This document shows positions 7,447 through 16,891 of a stretch of DNA of 21,010 nucleotides, one piece after another. The position numbers and the translations under genes are program-made. Numbering within the stretch: position 1 is the first letter of the stretch; each line of letters begins with the position of its first letter. Source of the DNA: Candidatus Nitrosocosmicus sp. Lineage in GTDB: Archaea > Thermoproteota > Nitrososphaeria > Nitrososphaerales > Nitrososphaeraceae. The notes beneath the pieces are model-generated. The model worked only from the letters and a program-made list of their open reading frames with translations. It was not told the DNA's origin and searched no databases. Where the stretch lies: NCBI GenBank assembly GCA_030452275.1, contig JAKDMR010000008.1, forward strand, positions 1 through 21,010. The letters run 5' to 3'.

Positions 7447-10215
7447 ATGATACAATTTAACAAAAATTCTATTGAAAGGGAAACAACAAAAACAGAAAAA
7501 AAAAGATTTGATTTTCCTGGAAGTAAAATCCACACTATTCCCTTCTTATCCTATACGATTGAGCATATGTCATTAAAGATAAAGCCAGATCTTGTGAACA
7601 AGCTCCTTATTGATTGCGAACAGCAAATAACGATAAGAGCATTTAAAGATTTATCAGAAATCGTGTTAGATATTTCTGATTTAAAAGTTACAAAGGTAGA
7701 ATCACAGTCTATTAATATTTCAAAATTTAGATGCGTTGATAACAAGCAAGTTATTATTGAATTTTCAGAGATATTGAGAGCTGGGAGCACCATAAATATT
7801 GATATTTCATATTCTGCAGGTTTTACAATTATTGACGGCAAAGAAAAATTCGGGTCTCCAAAAACCGGTTTTCACTTTATAACAAAGGGTGATCAAGGTA
7901 AACAATCTTCATCATACCAAGCATGGACTCAAGGTGAAGCAACTGAATCACGCTACTGGTTTCCATCTATTGATACACCTCGGGTTAAATTTACTTTGGA
8001 TATCGAAATTTCTGCACCACAACGATATACGGTAATTTCAAATGGAATATTAGAATCGAAAGTTATGAAAGATGAATTCACAATTTGGAAATACGATGAA
8101 AAGAAACCCCTTCCTTCTTATCTTGTGTCAGTTGTTATAGGCACTTTTTCACAATATGAATCAAAATATAGAAACGTTTTGCTCAACTATTACTGGCCAG
8201 AAGAAATTAAGGAAGAAGATGCCATGTTGACTTTTTCTGAGACTCCGCAAATGCTAAAATTCTTCGAAAAATACTTCGAAACTGATTATCCATTTCAAAA
8301 ATACTCTCAAACAGCGGTCGATAATTTTGAGTTTGGAGGTATGGAAAATACCACATGCACTACTCTAACTAGAAGAGTTTTGCATGACAAGCCAGTTTCT
8401 AAAGACTATAGAAATGATATTTTTTTGGTGGTTCATGAGCTTGCACATCAATGGTTTGGAGACATGGTTACATGCAAAGACTGGTCACATATTTGGTTAA
8501 ATGAAGGGTTTGCTACATATTGTGAATCTTTGTATTGGGAAAATTCTAGGGGAAAAGATGAATTTCACTACAACCTGATAGAAGCTACAGATATTTATTT
8601 TGAAGAATCAAATAAACTCTACAATAGACCAATTGTTACTAATGTATATAAGCATGCAGATGATTTGTTTGATGCTCATTCATATGAAAAATCAGGATTT
8701 ATCCTCCATATGATTCGAAATTATATAGGAGAGCATAATTTTAGAAAATCACTTAAAGTTTATTTGGAAAAATATCAGAATAGATCGGCAGAATCACTCG
8801 ACCTACTAAAAGTGCTCGAAGAAGTCTCAGGTAGAGAAATGGCATCATTTTTTGATCAATGGATTTACAGAGGGGGTCACCCTAAATTAGAAATTGAGTA
8901 CACTTTAACACGTAATAGTTTAACCAAGGATGCAAACAAGTGCACCCAAAAGCTAAAAATCAAAATTCAACAGAAAAATAATGATCAAAACAATAAAGAT
9001 TTCTTCAAATATTACCAATTTCATTTGGAGTTTAAAATAAGTATTGTAGATAAATCCAGACAAAAAAGCCACCTGACTCATTTAATGGATGTGGATAACC
9101 TGTATTCAGAGTCTTTTGTTGATATAGACAGCGATTCCAATATTGAAGCAATATCCATTGATCCAGAGTTTAAGATCCTAAAAGAAATAAGTTCTGTTAA
9201 AGTAGTAAATGAAACCAAAGACTTTCAATTAAAGAGATTGCTTTATAATCAAATGAAAGATGGAGAAACCATCATAGAAAGAATTACCGCTTTAAGATTA
9301 CTCAAGAATCTATATTCAGCAGATAGAATTAGAATCATATCCGATGCAATTATTCAAGACAAATTTTATGGAGTAGCCGTTGAGGCTGCTAACACAATTG
9401 GTTCTTTTCATGATAAAAATGATTTTGAAAAATCTGATAATTCATATCAGTCTTTAGTTTCAATATTAAATAGCAAATCAACCTTTGATGCTTTACGATC
9501 AGAGACTAAAAGAGCCATAATAAGAAATATTGGAGTATTTGAAAGAGTTGATTCAATTAGTTTACTTGAAGATTTAATTCACATATCCGATGTCGAAAGT
9601 GATTTTGTAAGTTCATCTGCCGCTTCAGCTTTAGGAAAAAGTAGTAAGGAGATTGAGAAAATAGAGAATAAGATCCAAATAATTTCTCTTTTAAAAAACC
9701 TTGTTGAAGGAACAAATACCTTTCAAAGCGTTCTAGCCACTGGGGCTTTGGAAGGGCTAAAGGAGTTAGCAACGGATAGAGATAAAGAGATACGCACTGA
9801 GGTAGCTCATTTTTTTCTGGAAAATACGCTTGAATCTAAGGACTACTTTGTGAGAGCGAAAGCTACCTCTAATTTAGCCAAGTTCTTGGTTAACAAAAAT
9901 GACACCTTAAGTGAGGACATTAACGATATGAACCAAGCGGTGTTTAACAGACTCAAGGAACTCTTAAGAGATGAAAGACGAAAGATAAAGATAAATGCGT
10001 GTTCAGCACTAGCAGATGAAGACGGTAAATTTCATACTATCCCAGATAAGAGAACATACGAGACAATTGAAATACTAATAGACGTTGCAAAAAATGATTT
10101 AGATGGATTTGTCAAAAGAAAAGCTGAACATAGCGCAAATATCGTGAGAGGATGGATCAAAGATTGGGCAAGCAAACCCTTACTAATTAATTCTGATTCT
10201 AAATCCATTTCATAA
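7447..10215 (+). CDS. M1-family zinc aminopeptidase (tricorn-interacting factor F2/F3-like)
   Basis: 922 residues. An N-terminal beta-saddle domain (about 25-230) carries acidic motifs such as SRYWFPSIDTP. The catalytic domain has the exopeptidase motif GGMEN (297-301), the zinc motif HELAH (His330, His334) and Glu353 in WLNEGFA, 18 residues on, as in gluzincins. Tyr413 in SYEKSG fits the transition-state tyrosine. A beta-sandwich domain follows. From about residue 590 to 910 the protein is helical and repeat-like (VAVEAANTIGSF, VSSSAASALGKS, KINACSALAD), resembling HEAT/ARM repeats. The length matches ERAP/F3-type enzymes. These remove single N-terminal residues from peptides; in archaea the F2/F3 factors trim products of the proteasome or tricorn. 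No signal peptide, so cytoplasmic. It is divergent from the PNGase-like gene, hinting at a shared peptide-salvage role (inference). Confidence 0.93.
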   Translation: MIQFNKNSIERETTKTEKKRFDFPGSKIHTIPFLSYTIEHMSLKIKPDLVNKLLIDCEQQITIRAFKDLSEIVLDISDLKVTKVESQSINISKFRCVDNKQVIIEFSEILRAGSTINIDISYSAGFTIIDGKEKFGSPKTGFHFITKGDQGKQSSSYQAWTQGEATESRYWFPSIDTPRVKFTLDIEISAPQRYTVISNGILESKVMKDEFTIWKYDEKKPLPSYLVSVVIGTFSQYESKYRNVLLNYYWPEEIKEEDAMLTFSETPQMLKFFEKYFETDYPFQKYSQTAVDNFEFGGMENTTCTTLTRRVLHDKPVSKDYRNDIFLVVHELAHQWFGDMVTCKDWSHIWLNEGFATYCESLYWENSRGKDEFHYNLIEATDIYFEESNKLYNRPIVTNVYKHADDLFDAHSYEKSGFILHMIRNYIGEHNFRKSLKVYLEKYQNRSAESLDLLKVLEEVSGREMASFFDQWIYRGGHPKLEIEYTLTRNSLTKDANKCTQKLKIKIQQKNNDQNNKDFFKYYQFHLEFKISIVDKSRQKSHLTHLMDVDNLYSESFVDIDSDSNIEAISIDPEFKILKEISSVKVVNETKDFQLKRLLYNQMKDGETIIERITALRLLKNLYSADRIRIISDAIIQDKFYGVAVEAANTIGSFHDKNDFEKSDNSYQSLVSILNSKSTFDALRSETKRAIIRNIGVFERVDSISLLEDLIHISDVESDFVSSSAASALGKSSKEIEKIENKIQIISLLKNLVEGTNTFQSVLATGALEGLKELATDRDKEIRTEVAHFFLENTLESKDYFVRAKATSNLAKFLVNKNDTLSEDINDMNQAVFNRLKELLRDERRKIKINACSALADEDGKFHTIPDKRTYETIEILIDVAKNDLDGFVKRKAEHSANIVRGWIKDWASKPLLINSDSKSIS

Positions 10216-10326
10216 GATACCTACTTCCACCAAGTATCTCGTATTTAGCTAATAAAGGACCTTGGCTAATCATCAGTGAAAACTTTGTGGTCTAAATTGT
10301 TATAGGGTAAATTGATGTTTCTTAAA

Positions 10327-10337
10327 ACTTTATATTT
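10327..10337 (+). promoter_or_regulatory. TATA box of the 10356 gene
   Basis: ACTTTATATTT is centred about 25 bases before the ATG at 10356, fitting leaderless transcription. Upstream, AGATAC (10215-10220) and GTATCT (10234-10239) form weak arms just after the aminopeptidase stop that might act as its terminator. Confidence 0.45.
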
Positions 10338-10355
10338 TCCCATTAGAATTTTTCT

Positions 10356-10997
10356 ATGATGATCCTACCAGAAATTAGATATACTCCATTAAGAAGAATA
10401 GATTTGTTCCTTGCCTTTACTAGTTTTTCATTGGCTTCCTTTATGATGATACAGTCAGTTTCACCTGTGTCCCACACTTTTGGTCAAACTGATTTCTTAC
10501 AGGCAAACAGTTCTAGCTCTAATCTATTAACCATGAATGACGACAATTTATTGGATAATCCTTTTTATACAGAAAATACGAAATCAACAAACATAAAAGT
10601 ATTAAGTATCGATGCCATTCCAACCGTTGAGGTTACATATAATGGTAATAGTACTATTGGTGGAGCGCCAACCCAAACTATAGGCACAATAGTAGATAAA
10701 ATGAATACTGACGGGACAGTTTCTTCTAAAGGTCAAGCAATAATATTGACAGCATCTGGTCAAGTCATAACTTACAGATCTGAATCAATAGGTACTTACA
10801 ATCCTGATGGAAGTTTCTCAGATAGCGGGGTAATGGTCTTCCACTTGCCTTTCAAAATGAATGCAGCTGGTTCTACAGGCTTGTCCCCTAATTCAACAGA
10901 CACTAACTATACACAATTTGATAATTTATTTGGCATATACAAGAAAACAGTAGATCCTGAGGGAAATGGTCTTACCAAGGTTTGGAAATGGAGATAG
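10356..10997 (+). CDS. Small secreted beta-barrel-like protein of unknown function
   Basis: 213 residues. Residues 1-43 contain basic residues (RYTPLRR) and a hydrophobic stretch (LFLAFTSFSLASFMMI) ending near SHTFGQ, a likely signal peptide. A Ser/Asn-rich linker follows. The C-terminal part, about 95-213, alternates short strands with glycines (GTIVDKMNTDGTVSSKGQ, VITYRSESIGTYNPDGSF) and ends KVWKWR. This resembles a family of small proteins in Nitrososphaeria ending in WEWK-type motifs, possibly with an allene-oxide-cyclase/dirigent-like barrel. The likeness is from memory and weak. No catalytic residues are recognised. ATG 10356 is favoured over 10359 only by TATA spacing. It is a single-gene unit, with its own TATA box and a hairpin terminator at 11025-11047. 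Confidence 0.7.
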   Translation: MMILPEIRYTPLRRIDLFLAFTSFSLASFMMIQSVSPVSHTFGQTDFLQANSSSSNLLTMNDDNLLDNPFYTENTKSTNIKVLSIDAIPTVEVTYNGNSTIGGAPTQTIGTIVDKMNTDGTVSSKGQAIILTASGQVITYRSESIGTYNPDGSFSDSGVMVFHLPFKMNAAGSTGLSPNSTDTNYTQFDNLFGIYKKTVDPEGNGLTKVWKWR

Positions 10998-11024
10998 ATA
11001 TCTGAAACTTTATGAGGTATGGTA

Positions 11025-11047
11025 GATAGGTTTTTACCTATCCTTTT
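11025..11047 (+). terminator. Hairpin-plus-T terminator
   Basis: A perfect 7-bp stem GATAGGT/ACCTATC with a TTTT loop (11025-11042) is followed by CTTTT. It starts 28 bases after the stop of the secreted-protein gene and separates it from the topoisomerase gene. Confidence 0.6.
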
Positions 11048-11119
11048 AGATAAATTAGATGTTTTCTGCCTACCAACATAGTAATAACCGGTATTGATAA
11101 AAGAAATGAAACCTAGTAA

Positions 11120-13567
11120 TTTATCCAGGTTGGTGCTTTTACTATCGCAAACAAATCCATAGTTGTAATATGTGAGAAACCGTCTGTTGCAAAAAGATTA
11201 GCAGAGGCACTAAGTGCACACCATCGTCACAGCAATAACCAATCAGACAAACCTATAGACCAAGGAAAAAAAGAAAGATCAACAACAACTACAATATCTT
11301 CGACATCATTTCCTACCGTTAGAGGATCAAATGGTCAAGATTACGTCATCTGTCATGCTTTAGGTCATTTATACGGACTCTCAGATTCCAACAAAGGAAA
11401 TAAAAAAGTATTGCCAATCCTTGATCCAACCTGGTTACCATTATCTGTGCTAAAAAGTAAAGGATCTAACTTAAGATTTCTGGCTTTCAAGATTGAGAAA
11501 ATATTAAGGGAAATTTCTCTAATATCTAAAAGCGCCTCTGGCTTTATCCATGCCTGCGACTATGATCAAGAGGGAGAAGTCATTGGGTACAACATACTAG
11601 AGCACGCGTGTCACAACAAATATTCTTTATCTAAAAGAGCCAAATTTTCATCACTTACGGATGAAGAAATAATACAATCATTTAACAATTTGTTACCGCC
11701 CAGTCAAAAGCTGAAGGATGCGGGAACATCCCGACATATGATAGATTTTATTTATGGAATTAATCTTTCAAGAGCCCTTACGAATTCCGTTAATAAGAAA
11801 GATTCACCAGGAGCTGACAAGAAAGGTTACCGCCAACTATCTATAGGTAGGGTCCAGGGCCCCACTCTAGCATTTGTTGTAGAAAGGGAAAAAGAAATAG
11901 AAAGTCATATATTTGAACCCTATTGGAATGTTATGGCAGATTTTGAAAAAAATAATCAAATCATCAAAACCTATTATTATCCTTACCGCATAGATACAAA
12001 GTCAGCTGCCGAAAACATAATAAACTCTTGTAAAAATCAACTGGGTAAAGCAACAGACATCAATATTCAAAAAACAGCAATAAAACCTCCTTTTCCATTT
12101 AACCTTGGGGACCTTCAAAAAGAAGCATTTAGATTTTTTAGGTTTACCCCAAGTTACACACTTTCAATTGCTGAGAAACTATATCTATCTGCACTTATTT
12201 CGTATCCAAGAACATCAAGCCAAAAGTTGCCCTCATCCATTAATTATGAAAAAATCATTAAAGCAGTATCAAACTTGGATAATAATTTACATCAAAACAG
12301 TTCATATGGTAACAAAACTAAATCAATCCTATCTTATTCTGAGATCTCTTTAAAATTGTTAGCCAACAAAGTCCTCAAACCAAATGAAGGAAAAGAGACT
12401 GATCCTGCGCACCCAGCAATTTATCCAACAGGTCAAAAACCAAAACGAAGCCTTGAAGATTCAGAAATAAAACTACTAGACCTCATAATCAGGAGGCTCC
12501 TATCTTCATTTGGAGAGGAGGCATCTTCTAGTCAAATTATTGTCACAATAACAGTTAAAGACAAATTCACTTTTAAGGCAGAGGAAAAAAAAATTGTCGT
12601 TGAAGGATGGATTAAATATTATAGACCCTATTTTGATTTATCAGGCTTTATGATCCAAGATTCACTATCATTTCTAAAAAGAAATGACATTTTAAAAAAT
12701 GTAAAAATAGAATTGTTAGAAAAATTTACCCAACCTCCTTTCAGATACAATCAATCAACATTGTTACAAAAAATGGAAAGGGAAAAAATAGGTACCAAAT
12801 CCACCAGGTCTGAAATAATTAGTACTCTTTTTAAGAGAAATTATATTACTAATTTTGTACTCTCTACCGCCCATCAATCCGTTACCGATGATTCAAAGGT
12901 AGTATCAAAAAATTCTCCTGCTTCCAATTATCAAAAGAAACAACCAACCAAAGACGGATTCGTAGGCATGCAAAAATCAGGATTAAGACCTACAGAAATA
13001 GGATTAGCGATTGTAAATTCTATGAAGAAATACATACCGAACATTGTTTCTACGAACCTAACACGAGATATGGAAACACAGTTAGAACAAATTGAATCAG
13101 GTAATACTACAAGCGTGCAAGTGGTAGAAAAAGCACGCAACCAAATTAAAGAAGCAATAGAGTCTTTTAATCTCAATGAAAGTAAAATTGGTCAGGAGAT
13201 ATCTTCTGCCTTAGAAGTTAATAAAACAACAAACCTATGGCGAAAACCCACTTCTATATCTTCATTGGGCCCTTGTCCTGTTTGCAAGAGTGGAAATCTA
13301 ATCGTCAAAAAGGCGGTAAAATCCAAAAAACGATTCGCAGGGTGTACAAACTATACATCAGCAAAATGCTTGACCACATCCCCATTACCTCAAAAAGGTA
13401 CAATAAAAAACGTTGGCAAAAAGTGTGAAAAATGCAATTGGCCCATTATCTCAGCTCATGGCATTAATCAAGGAAAAAGATACCAATGGGAGTTTTGTAT
13501 TAATTCATCATGTCCTTTGAAAATCTCTAATAATGGTAACAAAAAAATTACTTCAAAACAAACCTAA
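11120..13567 (+). CDS. topA: Archaeal type IA DNA topoisomerase I; start codon unresolved
   Basis: The open frame runs from just after a TAA at 11117-11119. IVVICEKPSVAKRLAEAL (from 11159) is the Toprim start with the catalytic Glu, so the gene must begin upstream of the TTG at 11411. No ATG, GTG or TTG lies in frame between 11120 and 11159. Either a rare start (ATC 11144) is used, or a base is missing: with one more T in the run at 11137-11140, ATG 11106 would join the frame. Later features: YVICHALGHLYGL; DYDQEGEVIG with the Toprim DxDxE acidics; active-site Tyr in LISYPRTSS (codon 12203-12205); and two C-terminal zinc ribbons, CPVC...C...C (from about 13273) and CEKC...C...C. A low-complexity insert of about 40 residues lies between the first Toprim helix and YVICHALGH. 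The enzyme relaxes negative supercoils by single-strand passage. Confidence 0.88.
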   Translation, partial: FIQVGAFTIANKSIVVICEKPSVAKRLAEALSAHHRHSNNQSDKPIDQGKKERSTTTTISSTSFPTVRGSNGQDYVICHALGHLYGLSDSNKGNKKVLPILDPTWLPLSVLKSKGSNLRFLAFKIEKILREISLISKSASGFIHACDYDQEGEVIGYNILEHACHNKYSLSKRAKFSSLTDEEIIQSFNNLLPPSQKLKDAGTSRHMIDFIYGINLSRALTNSVNKKDSPGADKKGYRQLSIGRVQGPTLAFVVEREKEIESHIFEPYWNVMADFEKNNQIIKTYYYPYRIDTKSAAENIINSCKNQLGKATDINIQKTAIKPPFPFNLGDLQKEAFRFFRFTPSYTLSIAEKLYLSALISYPRTSSQKLPSSINYEKIIKAVSNLDNNLHQNSSYGNKTKSILSYSEISLKLLANKVLKPNEGKETDPAHPAIYPTGQKPKRSLEDSEIKLLDLIIRRLLSSFGEEASSSQIIVTITVKDKFTFKAEEKKIVVEGWIKYYRPYFDLSGFMIQDSLSFLKRNDILKNVKIELLEKFTQPPFRYNQSTLLQKMEREKIGTKSTRSEIISTLFKRNYITNFVLSTAHQSVTDDSKVVSKNSPASNYQKKQPTKDGFVGMQKSGLRPTEIGLAIVNSMKKYIPNIVSTNLTRDMETQLEQIESGNTTSVQVVEKARNQIKEAIESFNLNESKIGQEISSALEVNKTTNLWRKPTSISSLGPCPVCKSGNLIVKKAVKSKKRFAGCTNYTSAKCLTTSPLPQKGTIKNVGKKCEKCNWPIISAHGINQGKRYQWEFCINSSCPLKISNNGNKKITSKQT

Positions 13568-13712
13568 AAGGCCCGGTTTAAACATCGGACAACCATCCAA
13601 TTTCCGCAGGATAGTTTTGTCGATGTCGACTAAGGATATGAATACTAGTAGTAAATCAGTCGCAAAAAAAGCGAGTCAGTCATACTCTGCATGATATTTT
13701 TTCTCATTGAAT

Positions 13713-14267
13713 CTATCTTACTACGATGACAGGACAGTGTGAATATTTAACCACTTCTGAAGCAGTACTTCCAACTAGCATTTTTTTCAACCCAGTTCGC
13801 CCTTTACTTCCAATTACCAACAAGTCGACATTTTTGGATTCGGCGTAATCAACTATGGTGGATGCAGCTGAAGTTTCAGATTCAATAATTGCAGTTTCAA
13901 AGTCCGAACCCGTTGAATCGATAACACTAGGATAATCAGCTGTGCTGGTACTAGTAGTGGTGTTGGTTCCTTCGGAAACTACTTTATCATTTTCTGAAGC
14001 CAGTATCTTGTTCTTCTTGCCTGCACTGTACTTTTCTCTAAGAGAATTCATCAATTCCTCAAATTTCTGTCGTTCTTTTTCTAACTTGTCAGACCCAAAT
14101 GTCGGGGCTAGAACAACACTTGAAAGTAAATAGGGATATTTGTAACCGTCTAATACGTGCAAAATGATCAATGAAGAATCATATTTATTGCCTATCTCAA
14201 TAGCAATTTCAACGGCATCCAATGAAGGTTTTGACCCATCAAATGCAACCAAGATCTTTGAAAACAT
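13713..14267 (-). CDS. UspA-family universal stress protein with low-complexity insert
   Basis: 184 residues. The N-terminal ILVAFDGSKPSLDAV strand-loop and the C-terminal VIGSKGRTGLKKMLVGSTA loop are typical. The latter gives G-x2-G-x9-G-S (Gly153, Gly156, Gly166, Ser167), the ATP-binding form of the family. Residues about 80-130 form a polar Ser/Thr-rich insert (GTNTTTSTSTADYPS) that lengthens the protein beyond the usual 140-150 residues. Cytoplasmic. USP proteins bind nucleotides and modulate stress survival; the partner is unknown. It is convergent with the topoisomerase gene and divergent from aconitase. A TATA-like stretch (TTATAGTTTAAAC on the minus strand, about 14280-14292) precedes the ATG. 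Confidence 0.9.
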   Translation of the reverse strand: MFSKILVAFDGSKPSLDAVEIAIEIGNKYDSSLIILHVLDGYKYPYLLSSVVLAPTFGSDKLEKERQKFEELMNSLREKYSAGKKNKILASENDKVVSEGTNTTTSTSTADYPSVIDSTGSDFETAIIESETSAASTIVDYAESKNVDLLVIGSKGRTGLKKMLVGSTASEVVKYSHCPVIVVR

Positions 14268-14379
14268 CAGGCTTTTTGTTTAAACTATAACTTATTTTAA
14301 TTATTTGCTTTTTTTGCCGTCATCTTATTTAGGAAGTAATATCTGAGATTCATATTCTTACTAACGAACAAGATAGAAA

Positions 14380-14405
14380 ATGGAGAGGGAGAGGGAGAGG
14401 GAGAT
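14380..14405. repeat. Short GGGAGA tandem array
   Basis: About four copies of a purine-only hexamer, GGGAGA, in the gap between the divergent uspA-like and aconitase genes. It is a simple repeat; a regulatory role is possible but not shown. Confidence 0.6.
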
Positions 14406-14466
14406 AATAAGAAACTACATTAATCCCAATAAGACCTCTCATCGATGCTTGAGTATTCAATCTTAC

Positions 14467-14477
14467 TATTCTTAAAA
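14467..14477 (+). promoter_or_regulatory. TATA-like box of the aconitase gene
   Basis: ATTCTTAAAAT sits about 25 bases before the ATG at 14496, which favours that start over the later Met codons at 14538 and 14559. Confidence 0.35.
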
Positions 14478-14495
14478 TGGTAGACTAATGCATTA

Positions 14496-16877
14496 ATGAT
14501 AAATATTGGCAAGTTCATTTTATGGTACGTCTTCTGTATGTTAACAGACCAAAATTCTATGAAATTGAAAGGAAAAACAACTAAGACAGACTTGGTTTCT
14601 AAAGTATATGAAAAATTACAAAAAAATATTTTAAAATTTAAGCAGGTTTCAAATAAACCGCTTACCCTTGGAGAAAAAATTCTGATAGGTCACCTTGATG
14701 AATCAACCGATTTTATGACTTTTAATGACTTAACCCCAGGAAATGGGTATATCTTGTTAAACCCAGACAGGGTCGCCCTACAAGACGTTACGGGCCAAAC
14801 AACTATTCTTCAGTTTATGCAGGCAGGTATAAAACAGGTCCTAGTTCCCACAACAGTTCATTGTGACCATTTGATTCAAGCAAGAGTGGGCAGTGATTCT
14901 GACACTAAAGCCGCAATTTACGAAAATAACGAAGTATATCAATTTCTAGAATCTGCCTCTAGAAAATATGGAATCGGATTTTGGAAACCTGGTGCTGGAA
15001 TTATACATCAAGTTGTCCTAGAAAACTATGCATTTCCAGGTGGCTTAATGATCGGAACAGATTCACACACTCCAAATGCCGGAGGACTAGGAATGCTTGC
15101 AATAGGAGTAGGCGGGCTAGACGCTGCCGAAGTTATGGCAGGACTGCCCTGGGAGGTTTTGTATCCAAAAAGAATTGGAGTATATCTAACAGGAAAACTA
15201 AATGGTTGGGCATCTCCTAAAGATATCATTCTCTATGTCGCCTCAAAGTTAACCGTATCTGGGGGAACTAACGCAATAATAGAATACTTTGGACCAGGGG
15301 CAAGAAATGTAAGTTGCACTGGAAAAGCCACCATTACAAACATGGGAGCAGAAATAGGGGCTACCTGCTCTGTTTTTTCATACGACACCAAAATGGAATC
15401 TTATTTGATTTCTACTGGACGGAAAGATTTGGCCGATATTGCGAATAAAAACAAAGCATTACTCACACTAGACCCAGGAATTGAAAAAGAAATTAGCCAG
15501 AATCGCGAAAACGCTACCAAATATTTCGATCAGCTTATTGAAATAAACCTAGACGACCTAGAGCCCTACATAGTTGGTCCACACACTCCTGATCTCGCTA
15601 GACCCATTTCCAAAATGGCCGAAGACATTCAAAAAAACAACTACTTAGATACCATTTCTGTTTCGTTGATAGGAAGCTGTACGAATTCTTCCTACGAAGA
15701 CATGTCCCGTGCAGCTGATATTGCAAAGCAGGCAATAGAAAAAGGAATCAAGACAAAAACTCCTCTTCAAGTTACACCAGGCTCCGAAATGATAAGAGAA
15801 ACAATAGAAAGAGACGGTCAGATTCAATTATTAAGAGATATTGGGGCAAACGTATTAGCTAATGCATGTGGGCCTTGCATAGGACAATGGAGCAGACCTG
15901 AAATAAAGAAAGGAGAACCAAACACAATAGTTACCTCCTATAACAGAAACTTTCCCGGAAGAAATGATGGCAGAAGGGAAACCATGAACTTTATTGGTAG
16001 TCCAGAACTTGTGATCGCTCTTGCCTTAGGTGGTCGACTCTCATTTAACCCATTAAAAGACGAGCTTGTAGCAAACGATGGGACCAAATTCAAACTAAAC
16101 CCCCCCAAAATAGCCCCAGAAATTCCAAAAGAAGGTTTCAAAGACAACGTGGATATCTATGTTCCCCCAGCTGTAGACCCAGAAAGCGTTGCAGTGGTAA
16201 TCGACAAAAATAGTCAAAGACTCCAAGCATTAGAGCCCTTTTTAGAATGGGATGGAAACGATTTTATCAAATTACCGGTATTGACCAAGGTAAAGGGAAA
16301 ATGTACAACAGATCATATTTCTCCTGCAGGTCCTTGGTTGATGTACAGGGGTCACCTAGACAGACTAAGCGATAATTTGTTACTAGGTGCAGTTAACTCG
16401 TTTAGGGATGGAGAAGTAGGCAAAGGACTGAATCTCTTAAATAAGAACATTGAAACTTTCTCCCATATTGCTAGGGAGTATAAGCAGAACGGATTAAGAT
16501 GGATAATCATTGGGGATAAAAATTATGGCGAAGGCAGCAGCCGCGAACACGCCGCAATGACTCCAAGGTATTTAGGGTGTGCGGCAGTAATTGCAAAAAG
16601 TTTTGCCAGAATTCATGAAACAAACTTAAAGAAACAAGGTATTCTTGCCTTAACATTTGTTGAATTATCAGATTATGACAAAATAAAAGAGGACGACAGA
16701 ATAAGCATAATTAATTTGCAAGATCTCAGACCCAAAGGAGTAGTAACCGCTATCTTATACCATAGTGATGGTACTGTAGAACAAATACCTTTAATACATT
16801 CATATAATGACGCGCAACTAAAGTGGTTTCTTGCGGGTTCTGCTCTCAATATCCTTAGATCAAGTGAAAGAGTTTAG
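14496..16877 (+). CDS. acn: Aconitate hydratase (aconitase)
   Basis: 793 residues; catalyses citrate-isocitrate interconversion via cis-aconitate in the TCA cycle, with a [4Fe-4S] cluster, in the cytoplasm. The cluster ligands are Cys395 (IGSCTNSS), Cys458 and Cys461 (ANACGPCIGQW). Other family signatures are TVHCDHLIQA, MIGTDSHTPNAGG, TTDHISPAGPW and the swivel-domain loop GDKNYGEGSSREHAAM. Length and motif order match the mitochondrial-type aconitase branch. The first 21 residues (up to MKLKGKTTKTDLV) are not typical; the start at 14496 rests on TATA spacing, and Met22 is a reasonable alternative. The stop lies 12 bases before the TA target site of an IS630 element, so its 3' end is probably altered (see the hairpin at 18091). 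Confidence 0.93.
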   Translation: MINIGKFILWYVFCMLTDQNSMKLKGKTTKTDLVSKVYEKLQKNILKFKQVSNKPLTLGEKILIGHLDESTDFMTFNDLTPGNGYILLNPDRVALQDVTGQTTILQFMQAGIKQVLVPTTVHCDHLIQARVGSDSDTKAAIYENNEVYQFLESASRKYGIGFWKPGAGIIHQVVLENYAFPGGLMIGTDSHTPNAGGLGMLAIGVGGLDAAEVMAGLPWEVLYPKRIGVYLTGKLNGWASPKDIILYVASKLTVSGGTNAIIEYFGPGARNVSCTGKATITNMGAEIGATCSVFSYDTKMESYLISTGRKDLADIANKNKALLTLDPGIEKEISQNRENATKYFDQLIEINLDDLEPYIVGPHTPDLARPISKMAEDIQKNNYLDTISVSLIGSCTNSSYEDMSRAADIAKQAIEKGIKTKTPLQVTPGSEMIRETIERDGQIQLLRDIGANVLANACGPCIGQWSRPEIKKGEPNTIVTSYNRNFPGRNDGRRETMNFIGSPELVIALALGGRLSFNPLKDELVANDGTKFKLNPPKIAPEIPKEGFKDNVDIYVPPAVDPESVAVVIDKNSQRLQALEPFLEWDGNDFIKLPVLTKVKGKCTTDHISPAGPWLMYRGHLDRLSDNLLLGAVNSFRDGEVGKGLNLLNKNIETFSHIAREYKQNGLRWIIIGDKNYGEGSSREHAAMTPRYLGCAAVIAKSFARIHETNLKKQGILALTFVELSDYDKIKEDDRISIINLQDLRPKGVVTAILYHSDGTVEQIPLIHSYNDAQLKWFLAGSALNILRSSERV

Positions 16878-16891
16878 TTAGTTGATCACTA

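Noticed and set aside
11411..13567. Topoisomerase starting at TTG 11411
   Set aside because: It would delete the essential N-terminal Toprim segment, which is clearly encoded in the same frame from 11159.
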